Source: Acanthopleura granulata
Lineage: Eukaryota; Mollusca; Polyplacophora; Chitonida; Chitonidae
Assembly (NCBI GenBank): GCA_016165875.1
Contig: JABBOT010000010.1
Span: 15,153,357 to 15,217,356 of the forward strand
Length of the DNA stretch: 64,000 nt
Reading direction: 5' to 3'
Both the position numbers and the translations under genes were made by a program. Within the stretch, counting starts at the first letter, position 1. Each line of letters opens with the position of its first letter. The notes beneath the pieces are model-generated. The model saw nothing but the letters and a program-made list of their open reading frames with translations, made no database searches and was not told the DNA's origin. Of this stretch, positions 10,724-23,100 are shown one piece after another.

Positions 10724-13700
10724 TACAATGTAAATGCACTGGAGAAATTAGACATAAACAACAATGGTGCAACAACAGAATACCCTGTTTGACCTAAAAT
10801 ACCATCCGAAAAAGTGCATTGTTCGAGACAAAACAAGACATATTGCTTTTGGAGCTGAAAGGGTGTGCCAGTAGGATTTTATCCTACATACTGAACAAAC
10901 CTCATAAATCTTTCTAAGATCAATGGAACTTTCAGAATCAGGCAAACCGTGGAAGTTATGGACAAAAATTTAGATCAAATACGATAATCAGTATTGCACA
11001 GGAAGGTAACATTTGTAACCATCACATCTACAATTTAGTTTTTGGTGCCAAATTGAAGTGGAATTAGACTGGTTTGGTCTTGTAGCCAGACTTTAGGAGC
11101 AATTAACTTTGTTCACAAACAAAGGCAAAAAATATGAACTGAAGAACAGAAAAATTAAGCAGATCATTTTCTCTATCAGTTGATGACCTTCTGCATTTAA
11201 TGTTAAGTAAGAAGTCTCGATGGTGGTGAATTAAATGACATCACAACTGAAACTGATATCATTGTAATGTCCGAACAGTGCTGTTTCTGGATCTTGTATG
11301 TGTGAAATCAGATTATGCAGATGAACATGTGAACATCCATAACCTGAGAGAAAGAAGGAAACTAAAAACTTCCTGAAAGTTGCTGTGACATTTGGTGTAT
11401 AAAGGATGTTTCACTGATGCATGTGTGAAATTCCTACACTGGATGTGTCCTGTAACATGTACATGTATAATAAAAACATTGGTTTGACATTTACTTTGGT
11501 CTTTTGCATAAATTTACTTTACATAGATCTACAGTATCGTACCATTTTCATTTTAAAGATGTACCCATTCACTACAAATGTTATGATGGTCTTGACCATA
11601 GGCCATGGGGAATATAGGCCGACGAAAATCAATGATAACAGCAGCCTCGCACATCTCCTTCACCTATGTACCAGTGAAAATTTTATCCCACTCTACACAT
11701 ACTCATGCACTGTACAGAGTACAAGTAGGGTGGTATAGCAAGACATGATGAACGCCGGCGTGAAAATCCCATTTCAGTTTAACTGGCTGGATTACTGTAG
11801 AAAGATGGTTTACCAGTGGCTTTGCTATTTTTACGAACCGGTTGACTCAAGGGTATCGGTTCATACCAAATGCAAGGTAGGGTTTGAACTGTTATTTGTA
11901 GTGAAATTGTCACTGTGGACTTATATAGGACCAGTGCTGGGCGCTATGGTAACGTATGTAGGTGACCAGCTGTACTGCATGTAGGTACCGGTAGGCCTAT
12001 TTTAGTTTTCATACAGTGGCAGTGGAGATTAAATTCACCCCAGGAGGGAATCGTGTATGTCCATTGATGAATTCCAGCGGTCTGTTATTTGGATGGTCGA
12101 AAGTGGGCGTTCGTTACAGTATTTGTGATCCATTTTTGTCGGAGATTGATATGTTACAGGCCAGTGAAAGTGCTGATTGTCTTTTGAAGGGGTGCAGGGG
12201 TTGGGGTGGGGTGGAAGGTAACAAGTGAGTGAGCGTGTAAGTGAATTTGGATATGTGGTGTTTTTCAAGCCTATAAGCTAATTGTACATTGGAGTAAATT
12301 TGGGTAAAAAAACCTGCCAGCAAATGTTAACCTGATCCTTCGAACTTTAAAGAGTAGCCTACCAGGGTGGCTATAGGGCACTCTAATTGATTCACACTGC
12401 ACTGCAATTAATACAAGAAGATCTGCACAATTCACACATTCATTAGTTTAACCCCCTCTCTTTCACTCCCATGGCAGTGGTGCAAAAGTCAATATGTCAC
12501 ACATGGGAAGTTTCAGTACCGGTGATTACTTACAGGATGTTAGTTTGCTAAACAAGTAGTGATAGGAAAGAAAATTGCAAAAATTGTGGCCATATCAGTC
12601 ACGGTTGTACGCCCACAGTGGCCCCTAATAGCATTAACAGGCCCGTAGGGGAAATGATGTAGATACATGTTGTGCCTGGCTTCTAACTCCGATGAAATAA
12701 TGCAATATTTTCCCCTTCAACTGGAGTGATTACAAAGTATGGTACATAACTAATGCATGTATACCGGTGTTACTTTGGTTGGAAGGTGGATTGTTTTAGG
12801 GTGAAGGTCGTTCGGTCGTAGGACTACTACTGGACTACTGCGTATACATGCAGCTTACTGGCGGTTGTGTGTGGTTCATTGAATTGTTCTAGAAATTCCT
12901 AAATGTTATAATCTGAGAATGTACATCAATATTTTACTGGATAAGTCGATAACAATATTTAGCTGTGGAGCATAAAGCGTTCACTGACCAAAGGAATTTA
13001 TTTTCAAACATCTGTATACGGTAGCTCTCGATGTTTTCGGGCTCATCACCGGTCAGCGGTAGGCCTACAGTTTGTCGCTGAGAATCCTCCATCCTCTGGC
13101 TTTTCTTGAAATTTACAGCATTTTTCGGGACACGTCCGGCTATATTTAGACCATTTTCTGCTTTCCTGATTTATTTATGCGAATCGAGACTCCTGCAGTG
13201 AAATAACCTGATTTGACAGTAATCAGTTATTGTTGTTGGGACTAATAGGCCGATAACAGTTACATTCGCATTTGTCCCAATGTTTGGTTATCGTTTCTCC
13301 TGATATCAGGTGATTGCCGCGTACCTTTCCCAAGGTCAAGAAAGTAATAGTGGACAACGTATGAGTCAAAAGCACGTCGTTGTTGTATCAAAACACGGAA
13401 AACATGTGACCAAGCAACCTGGTGCGAGCAATGAATGACAGGTTATTCACCTATTTATTGACAGTACTGCGGGGACATGTGTGGGGAGATTGTTTTGCTG
13501 CTCTTTGAAGGCAACACATGTTCTGAAAGTACAGCACACCTGTCTAACTGAGTCATAGTAGAGGCCAACACTCTCCAATCCTTCTACTACTAGGGCGACC
13601 GACTGTCCCAGTTGAGGCAAACGTCAAACTGTTACGGCTACATATAGCCAAGTTTATGAGTTGTACACCTATCGCGCTCTGAGAGTTTACGACAAGAACT

Positions 13701-14170
13701 TGGAATTTAAAAGTCGTTTAACGCTATCGTTTTTGGCCTGGGCCTGCATTAGTTGATAATTTGCGTATTCAAATATTTAATTCTCCTTAACTCTATTTGT
13801 ACTAGACCTACTTGTACGCATAACACATCTATGCCTAGGGGTATGGTGTGTTTGATGCAGGTGCCCTTCGAACAGGATACATGGGAGTGCCTGCAGTTGT
13901 CTAAAGAATGCGAACTCAGTATGCTGCTTCAGTCTGGTAGAATTTGAGGCACTGAGAAGACAAGCCAGGAATGCCATTAACGCGTCCTGTCTATGGACAC
14001 TGGAAGTGGACTGTTCAGAGTTAGTGACAGGTGCAGCATTGAAATAAGATGGAGATGTAGTTGAATAGTTTGTAGATGTCCCAGTAGATTAGGTCATCAT
14101 CAGCATCATCCCCCAGGCTTTAACACCATCTGTCTTTTCAAGCCAGCTTTGGAGATTTTCTGATTCGTCA
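10724..14170. other. Intergenic region between MRPS12 and the START gene
   Basis: Presumed MRPS12 3' UTR up to about 11475, then AT-rich DNA. Short open stretches here (for example 11745-11984) show no family motif, splice context or low-complexity explanation. I see no gene. The promoter of the START-domain gene should lie in the right part, since its first coding exon begins at 14171. Confidence 0.5.
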
Positions 14171-17100
14171 ATGGCGCTGTATGTAACGCTTAGCATTGGT
14201 ATAGCCATTCTCTGTGTGCTGGTAGCAGTTTTGAAGAAGAATGGATATTTGCTGAGTTACATAAAATGGGGCAGTATTGGCAAGGATGAGAAGCAGGTAG
14301 GTCTATGTGTAGGTGTGCATTTCATTGCACACTGGTTCTGTTTATTCACCGTTAAAGTGTACCTGGCTATGCGATGACTGTATGGCGCGCGTATAAACAG
14401 GTTTCTTGGAGCTGGCATTGAGTGGGTGCAAAGTGGTGTGTGTGTTTGGAGCTGGCATTGAGTGTGCGCCAAGTGGTGTATGTGCTTGGAGCTGGCATTG
14501 AGTAGATGTCAAGTGGTGTATGTGCTTGGTGCTGGCATTGAGTGGGTGCCAAGTGGTGTATGTGCTTGGTGCTGGCATTGAGTGGGTGCCAAGTGGTGTA
14601 TGTGCTTGGTGCTGGTATTGAGTGGATGCCAAGTGATATATGTGCTTTGATCGGGCATGGAGTGGGTGCCAAGTGGTATATGTGCTTTGAGGTGACATTG
14701 AGTGGATGTCAAGTGGTATATGTGCTTTGAGGTGGCATTGAGTGGATGCCAAGTGGTGTATGTGGTTTGAGGTGACATTGAGTGGATGCCAAGTGATATA
14801 TGTGCTTTGATCGGGCATGGAGTGGGTGCCAAGTGGTATATGTGCTTTGAGGTGACATTGAGTGGATGTCAAGTGGTATATGTGCTTTGAGGTGGCATTG
14901 AGTGGATGCCAAGTGGTGTATGTGGTTTGAAGTGACATTGAGTGGATGCCAAGTGATATATGTGCTTTGAGGTGGCATTGAGTGGATGTCAAGTGGTGTA
15001 TGTGGTTGCGTTTTAACTGCCATGTGGCAACTTCAGAACACACAAGGTGTGGGCAAGTCTGGAGCACAGAATTTATTCATTCCCCAGCTCTCACTATTAC
15101 TTGGGTCTTGGTTACAGTAACTGGTGGATGTCTGTATTTTGCCAGTGTGAAAGTTTGTAAGTATTTATTAAACTTGCCTTTACCCTGGGCACTCTGATTT
15201 CCTCCACCCATAAAACGTACAGCCATGGTATAACTGAAAAATCTCAAGGTAATCTCCTGACTTCCGTTAGAACACTAGCAGGGAGAGCTTGATTTGAATG
15301 TGCAGCTGGATACATTCATACAGAGACTTACACTGTTTTCACCAGATACTACCTGAATTCATCTGTTGCCATACATGTATATGTGGGCAGTATGCATGTA
15401 AATAATGAGGCCATCCTTAAAAAACAGTTTGTTGGGCGTAACTTGACTATATGAGAAAAAATAGTGTCGGTCAGTAGAAAATTCTTCTTTTTGTTCTGTC
15501 TTTTGAAAAAGATAGGGTTTTTTAAAGAAATGAACTTGGAGAGAAAAAAAAGACTTCAGCGGAAATACCAATCAAAACTTTTGAGTATGACCTGTTTTGA
15601 AAGGTCGGATGGGTTATGTCCAACCAACATATTTTTATAGGATGGCCGCATAGTGTCTTTGATGGAAGAATTAATGTAATGTTTATATACCTGTTGCCTG
15701 GAACAGAAGACTCTCATATTTCAGATATAATGTATTTCTAACATAAAAATTTGTTTTCTATTGCAGCATGGAAGACTGTACACAACAAAAAGCATTCTTA
15801 ACCTGTTGAAGGCAAACCAGGTATGCAAATCAGTTATCACTAGATCTAAACTGTACATCAGTAAAATACATGTAATACTACGCTAAATTACATGTTCATA
15901 GATGTTATCCACAATTAATGTCATTGTCTTACAATCACGTATTGAGTATCAATGTATATATCATTCTTGTAATGTTTGATTTCGGTAAGCGGCTGACAGC
16001 ATTCGGAACTGTTTGTAAAGTCTATTGTTATTTGAAGACTATTTGTCTTCCACCCGTATGATGTGCTAATGTGTATCTCACATGTAGGAAAGTTTGTCCG
16101 TAACTTGCAGTGGTTTTCTCTGGGTATGAATGAAACATTCTTAAGTATGGCGTTGAGCTGCAATCAAATAACTAAGTCATAATGTAACCTACCTGTATGT
16201 AATATTGGGTTTGCATGATTTCGAAATTAGGATATGAATTTTATTTCACTGTTCAAAGATCAGAATTATTTCAGAAATCCATCTTTATTCAGACTCATGA
16301 TTACTACGTGTACATGTAGTTAAGTACCATGCCCTGATGACCTGTTACGCACATGTACACATACGAATTCTGTTGTTAATCTGTTTCAGACTTGACCCCT
16401 ACACTTAAGTGTGCTTAAAAACCACTAAATGGCTCAATGTTTTAAATACATACACAATACATACACAATACATGTGTAAAAGTTAACCCATGTCAACGTG
16501 GTTCAAGTTCCCATGTGCTCAAGTTTGATAATAAGTCTGATAATATTACAAGGTAATGTTGGATATTAAGTTGCTTACAAGTACTTCCAGCAGATTACAA
16601 GTAGTGTGTGAGACCATCGTATTTGATACCTTTATGTTGATATTTCACACTGCTTATACATACATGCATGTTGATGATATGGAGTGATGATAATGTTAGG
16701 ATGGTACCTGTGTATATATTTTCACGTTTCAGAAAATTTTTGTGTTATTTGTCTGTGAAGTAGTGATGATGAGTAATGTATGCAGAAACTTCATTAATAT
16801 ATCCACAGCAACATTGTTTTTGCATGTAAAATAACTGTTTTATCCCTGTTTGGCGTTTACACTTGGACCATTTACATGTACTGAATGACATGAACCGATC
16901 CGATACAAACTAGATTTTATGATAACATTTTTGATGCGCGTGGTACATATGTGCCACCTGGCAGCTGATTGCCTGCATGTGTTTGTGTACTGCATGTATA
17001 AACTCGTTATATATGCAGATAAGCTCAAACGTTTTTTTCTTTGTGACCCATCCCCAGCTGTTCCCCGTATGTTCTGCTCAGGGCTGGCTGCTCTCCTCAT

Positions 17101-20100
17101 TCCGTCATAGTCACAGGGTGTGGTCGCGGGTGGTCTCCACAGGCTCGGCCACTCACAGCCTCACCTTGTACTCTGCTTACACCAAAGTACAGGCCTCTTC
17201 TCAGGTGAGCTCTTTCCCTTCATCACTAGTATGTGACATACAATGCATGCCACATGTGAACCACCAATCCAATGTAAATAGTGCTCTAAACAAAGGCTTT
17301 GCTAAAAACTTTAAATTTCCGTACTGCATTATGGCATGAACACTGTATCATGAATGATGAAGGAAATATTGTTAAAAGTGTTGTCAACATCAGCTGCATG
17401 GAGTTTTTACAGATCATCTTTGTTGTAAGTTTCTAAGCAGGTTTTCAAGAACCTTGGAAGGTTGAAATAACGACAACTGCAATTCGCACCTGTTATCAGT
17501 TGGTAACATGATAAAGTTTGAAGGCCAGCTTGAGTTCATATAGACAGTTATAAATACTTCAGTTAATGATTTGATAGTTATGTACAGAAATATTCAATTT
17601 GGGTACCTTAAAAGGCTGGTCGAAGCAAAAAAATATTGAGTTATGATCGAAAGAGAAATTCAGTTTGGTAGTGGCCTGTACGTGGCAAAATAATTTCTAT
17701 GAACCCCTGATAATACTGGTCGAATGTCTATAGGTGGGCCATAGATTGGATCAAATCAATTGGGTGATACCACTTTTCCTTAAGGACTGTTGACAGAAAT
17801 GTCTGGCCTCGAATAACAAACTTGTGTATAATGTTATTATATTCTCATTGTCATAAGAAAGGATGGCCGGACATCGGATGTGGTGGATCTCTGCATCGGC
17901 CAAACTAAGATGGTATCACCCTTGTTCATCATTTGCTTTGGATCTGTTATGATATACACTCAGTTATCATGGTTTATCCTGCATGTTTTTGGTACAGGTA
18001 GTGTTACAGTTGCTGAAGGATGTGGGGAAGACGTGTGAGTGGAGTCCCAGGGTGGTGTCCTGTACCCAAGTGTGCCCCACCCAGGGGGAAGAGACAGACA
18101 GGAGGAAGCCCTATCCCAGTCTACCTGTGCAACAAGACCAGGTTAGGGAGATGTTGAGGATTGAAGACAGCTTGATGGAGGAACAGATGGAGGTGCTGTA
18201 CAAGAGGTGAGTGGCGAGACTGTACTGCGAACATGAGGTATCTGAAGAGTGAAAGATTGAATTGTTATGTTCAGTTAATTCTGAGTGGTATTCATGCCAT
18301 TACTCACAAAAGTACCATTTTAGCCGCTCAGGAATGCATGTAATTTCCCTTCGTAGCTTGGCAACAGTTTAAAAAGTGTCGTGTTTAGCCGTGTGTAAAA
18401 AGTGTCATGTGTTTAGCCGTGTGTAAAAAGTGTCATGTGTTTAGCCGTGTGTAAAAAGTGTCATGTGTTTAGCCATGTCATGTGTAAAAGGATGGGGTAA
18501 AATTACAAGCACATATAATGGAAAAGGTTTCCTCCCACCATAATTGTGGCCGCAGTTGCATGTGTGTATATGAAGTGTCGTTGAGTATGTGAAGTGTCGT
18601 TGAGTATGATATAAAATACCAGTCAGATAAATAATTTAATAAATGTAATGGAAAGGACAATGGCTCATTGTCCACAGGATGATCGCACGTTGTCTGGAAG
18701 GGTTGGGTGGTCTGTGGCTGAGGTGGCTGGCATGCAGGCACAATGCGCAGTGACCCAGGAGCCTCTCACCAATGTGGTTGGTGTTACATCAGCTCCAGCT
18801 CAAGCTGCCTTTGTCTTCAGCCAAATGTGGAAGGTCTGCGATCTATCTGCCGATGGTCGTGGGTTTCCCTCGTTCTTTCCTCAGTTTCCTCCCACAATAA
18901 TGGTGGCAACTGTCCTATAAGTGAAATATTCTTGAGTGTAGCATAAAATCCCTATCGAATAAATAAATAAACCCATTGTATGGTCTAAGTCAGCACCCTC
19001 TGCTGCACTAATGGATTTCTGTCAGGTTTCTTGTGTAGATATGAACCTGGTAAAGTGACATAAAACGGTCACATTACCTGAAGATCACATGTCTACCCCC
19101 AATATGTCGTGCACATCCGTACATGTCACACATAGGAAAGTTCTTATTAGACTTGCAAAGGGTCATTAATTTATGAGCTGTGTTTTTCCACCAAAAGAAC
19201 TGACCACCACGGTCATGTACATATACCCAGGAAGTGCAAATCTGGAGTATGGCATTAAGCGATAAATAAATAAATAAATTAATAAATACTTGGGTCTGTG
19301 GTAATCACACTCTGATGTTGCATTAGAGTCAAATAAGTTTTTCTTGTCCACTTGCAATAGCTGTATCATTTCCATTGGTATGCCTATTGTAGAATCTGGC
19401 ATAGAGAGGACAACGGCTGTTGCTGGATGCTGAAGATGTGTGAATCCTCTCAGACATGGATGTTTTTCCTGGCTCAGCCTACAGAAGGTTTGTCTTGGAA
19501 TAAAGCAAGTATTAATATGAAGAAACCTCAGTGGAATTGGTAAATGGACATGGCATGTATTAGCACTGACCAGTCAAATGATAGGTGTTTTATACTGTAT
19601 TCAAAATATATCAAGAAATCACCTGCATCAAGGGCAAGTAGATTTCTGCAGCCTGTCAGGCATTGTCTGACATGCTGACTCAGACATTGTATGTCTCAAT
19701 AACAGTATGGTTTGTCATACTGAGGTGTGTACTATAATTCTTGAACATTGTCCAGTTTTAGACTGGTCTCATCATCAGGCTTTCATTAACATAGTATGCA
19801 TGTACGTGGGCACACTGACTGGTGCGATGAAAGAGGAAAAAGAGTACAATGTCACATAATGAATCAGGCATTGTCTGACTGTATACAGCAGTTGTGTTTC
19901 AAACTTATTGGCACTCATGCTTTTGACTGCCATTACATATGATTTATAGGAAAGTAGTCTTCATTGCTTTGAGAAATAATTATACATCGTGAAACTTGGA
20001 CAATGTCATTAAAAGTTTATGTTCAGTGACAAAATGATAAATGTTGTACTGAGTGCATGTATGTGTATATAATACCACTGAGTGAAAAATGGATTGGTCA

Positions 20101-23100
20101 TCAGCTGTCTCATTTTCCAGATGTTGAGCAGAGTTTGCTGACAGTTATCACCCCAGACCTGCCACTAGGGGGCACTAGAACAGCAGATGTTGCTTCAGTC
20201 CTGGGTTGTTTAGATGATCATTTATACTATAGAAAAGCTCAGTTCACTCCCCTTCTGGCAATTACTATCCCGCCTTCTCATACACTGGAGCACATCAAAA
20301 GTTCCTCAAGTGAAGATGAAGCTAAACTCATACAACACAACAACTCATCTAAGGAGGACACCTCTTCTTCAGAAAACCACTCTGGAAAGTCTGAAAACAG
20401 AAGTGTTGGACAGAATGTCAAAAATACTCCTCACAAGGAAGAGTCTTTAAAGGGAGATAACCAGTGCATGATTCCTGAAGATAACACAGCTGCTTCCATT
20501 TTAAGGCCTACAGGACGTCAGATTTCCCGATCTGCTCCTCCAGCCTATGTGATAAAGTTCGAGAAGACTGTCAATTCTGTGTCCTCCCAGGAGGAGTTTC
20601 AGTGTTCTTTGTCCCAGGTCAACCTGTCAGGAGTCAGTGCAGGGGAGCTTGAGGAGTCTTTTGAGCAAATGCCCATTCGCAGAGTCGAGTCTGACTCCAG
20701 CCTTTTTATGAAGCCGAAATCAACGGATACTGTGACCTCAGTTTGTAAGTTAATGAGTCTTTGTATTAGACATGGTAAATCATGAAGTCTGACGGAATTT
20801 TCAGAATTCAGCCAGCACTTATTGTTCTCATGGATTGTGTAGTGGTGAGTTTTAAGTCCAGCTCAGACAGGCCTCCTCCTAGTTGTGTATGGGAAGGTCT
20901 GCCAGCAACCTGTGGATGGTCTCCCAGTTTTTACATACCATAATGCTGGTCACTATCTTATAAGTGAAATATTCTTGAGCTGAGTATAAAACACGAATCA
21001 AATAAATAAATAAATCAATCTTGTGTAGTGTTGTATGTGGTCTGTGGGTCACTTGCTTTGATCATTATAATATGTCATGCGTGGAAGAGTTAGCCAGTGA
21101 CTGACGCAGGATTGGGGGTTTACTCTGGTGTCCACCACCAATAAAACTGGCTGTCATTTTAATTAAAGAAATACATAAATGACATGATGAAAGTGACATG
21201 GTCGCCCCGACATTAGGTATTTTAGCTTTATGACAGGATGACATGAGTATTAGGTATTTGTCACAAGTAGTAAAATTTACTAGCGTTTGGTTCATCGTAA
21301 CCTAAGCATTTTATGTTAAGTGAATGGTTAAAAATAACAAAAAAAAACTGAAATCTGAAAAGCCAGCCAGAATATTTAAATGAGGGTCTGTCAGTTCAGT
21401 GGAACTTGAGCATGAGCAAAGCGCTTGGTAAACTTCATATGTAGACAAACGTGGCTGATGACACGCGTTAGGGAAGGGCTTTCGGCTCGCTCGTAACAGG
21501 ATCAGCCAAAAAGAGGCGTAAAAGAGAGCTCAGCAGGTTTACAAGCATGTCGAGAGTTGAAATTGGTGGTCAGTTGTTGCAAAACTACATTGCTTTGATA
21601 GGTGGGTGCAAATGCTGTTGTTGTTGTGGCGGTGTGAAACGTCGAACATGGCCCGCCCTTTTCGTGTTAAATTCTAAGAACGACACAACTTGTCCAGGCT
21701 CTTACAAACTACGTCCTCATTAAATATATTTTTGTTTATTATCACTGATTTAGCTTATGAACAAACTTCAAAACTTCGTTCAGCTGGCGCAGTCAGAATT
21801 TGTTTACAAATCCAAATCTTGAGCGACCATGTCTCTTTTAAGTCAGAAATATGAGTGTTTTCTCTCACTGGAGAGAGCAGTATAACACATGAAATATGAC
21901 AGCTTGAGAAAGCAAGAGGACTTGGATTTTTTTGTACCATCTGTTGAGGTAATACTGCTTATTTCTTCATTACCAATGTGGATACTGGTACATCAGAAAG
22001 CAATCGTGAGCAAACCATTGGCAGCATATATCCATACTTCATTCTTCTGTTTTGTGATCTTTTCCTTGTATTCTTTCTTCAGCTCAGCCTCAGAATTGTG
22101 ATCATGACAGACAAAAAACAAAGGTGTTAACTCTGGCCAATCAGAGCGCTGCAGAGCTTCTTGTTCAGGTGAGTCATGCTCCTAATTAATAACCTATACA
22201 GGTGCATGATATTCAGTTTTAAGTACATGTAAATAGATGTTTAAAAAAGCAATTGTACAATTTAAAAAAAAAATTGAGCCTGGCCACCACCACCACCACA
22301 TTGTATGTAAATGGTATGTAAATAATTTTTTTTTTATTTGAAGTTTGAATTTTTAAAAATTGTGATGAATTTTTTTTTTCAGCAGGATTAGGTAATCGAA
22401 CTAACTGTTCTTCGATTTATATTCAATCAAGTGGAATGAAAGTGAGATCAGGGTATTGACAACGATTTAAGAAAGATGGTCAAAAACGTATTCATTGGTT
22501 ATGGATATGTGTTTTTGTTTTTCTCACCAGTCATTCAAGGCTTCCTCTGTTGATATCAACCACAATGATACTGCTACCAAGACCTGGGAGAACTGTCCAG
22601 GGGGATGGATGTAAGTCTCAATCTCAGCATGAAAACTAAAAAATATGACAAGGTATCAAGATGCATGTTGATAGATGGAAACTTTTGTTAGAATGCATAC
22701 AAGAATTTATTTTATTTATTTATTTGATTGGTGTTTAATGCAATACTCAAGAATATTTCACTCAGTGATATGACGGCCAGCATTATGATGGGAGGAATGG
22801 GAGGAATGGCCAGCATTATGATGGGAGGAATGGCCAGCATTATGATGGGACGAATGGCCAGCATTATTGGGTGGGGGAGAAGGGTAAGAATCAGTTTGCA
22901 CAAAGTGTGATGAATTTTATGTATGCTTCAGTTGTCCACTTTTCATACATATCTTTGGCTGATGGCCCGGGAATTGAAGTAATTTTTTAAATCATGTTTA
23001 CAGAGTTTTAACATTTATTTTACTCTGTGGTTACTGTGTGTTTTGGAGGTATTCTTTATTTATCACCAGCAAGAAACTGTGATGTGAGAAAAAAAAGAGA

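Noticed and set aside
11745..11984. 79-residue frame in the intergenic region
   Set aside because: No recognisable motif, no splice or promoter context; length is compatible with chance.
14342..15067. 241-codon open frame on the minus strand with His/Thr-rich repeats
   Set aside because: It lies wholly over the 40-bp minisatellite. Other minus-strand frames are also open over large parts, and there is no conserved motif or splice context.
20057..20120. Start codon at 20057 as a separate gene start
   Set aside because: The open frame only runs into exon 6 of the START gene. The acceptor at 20120 and phase continuity with exon 19393-19487 explain it.
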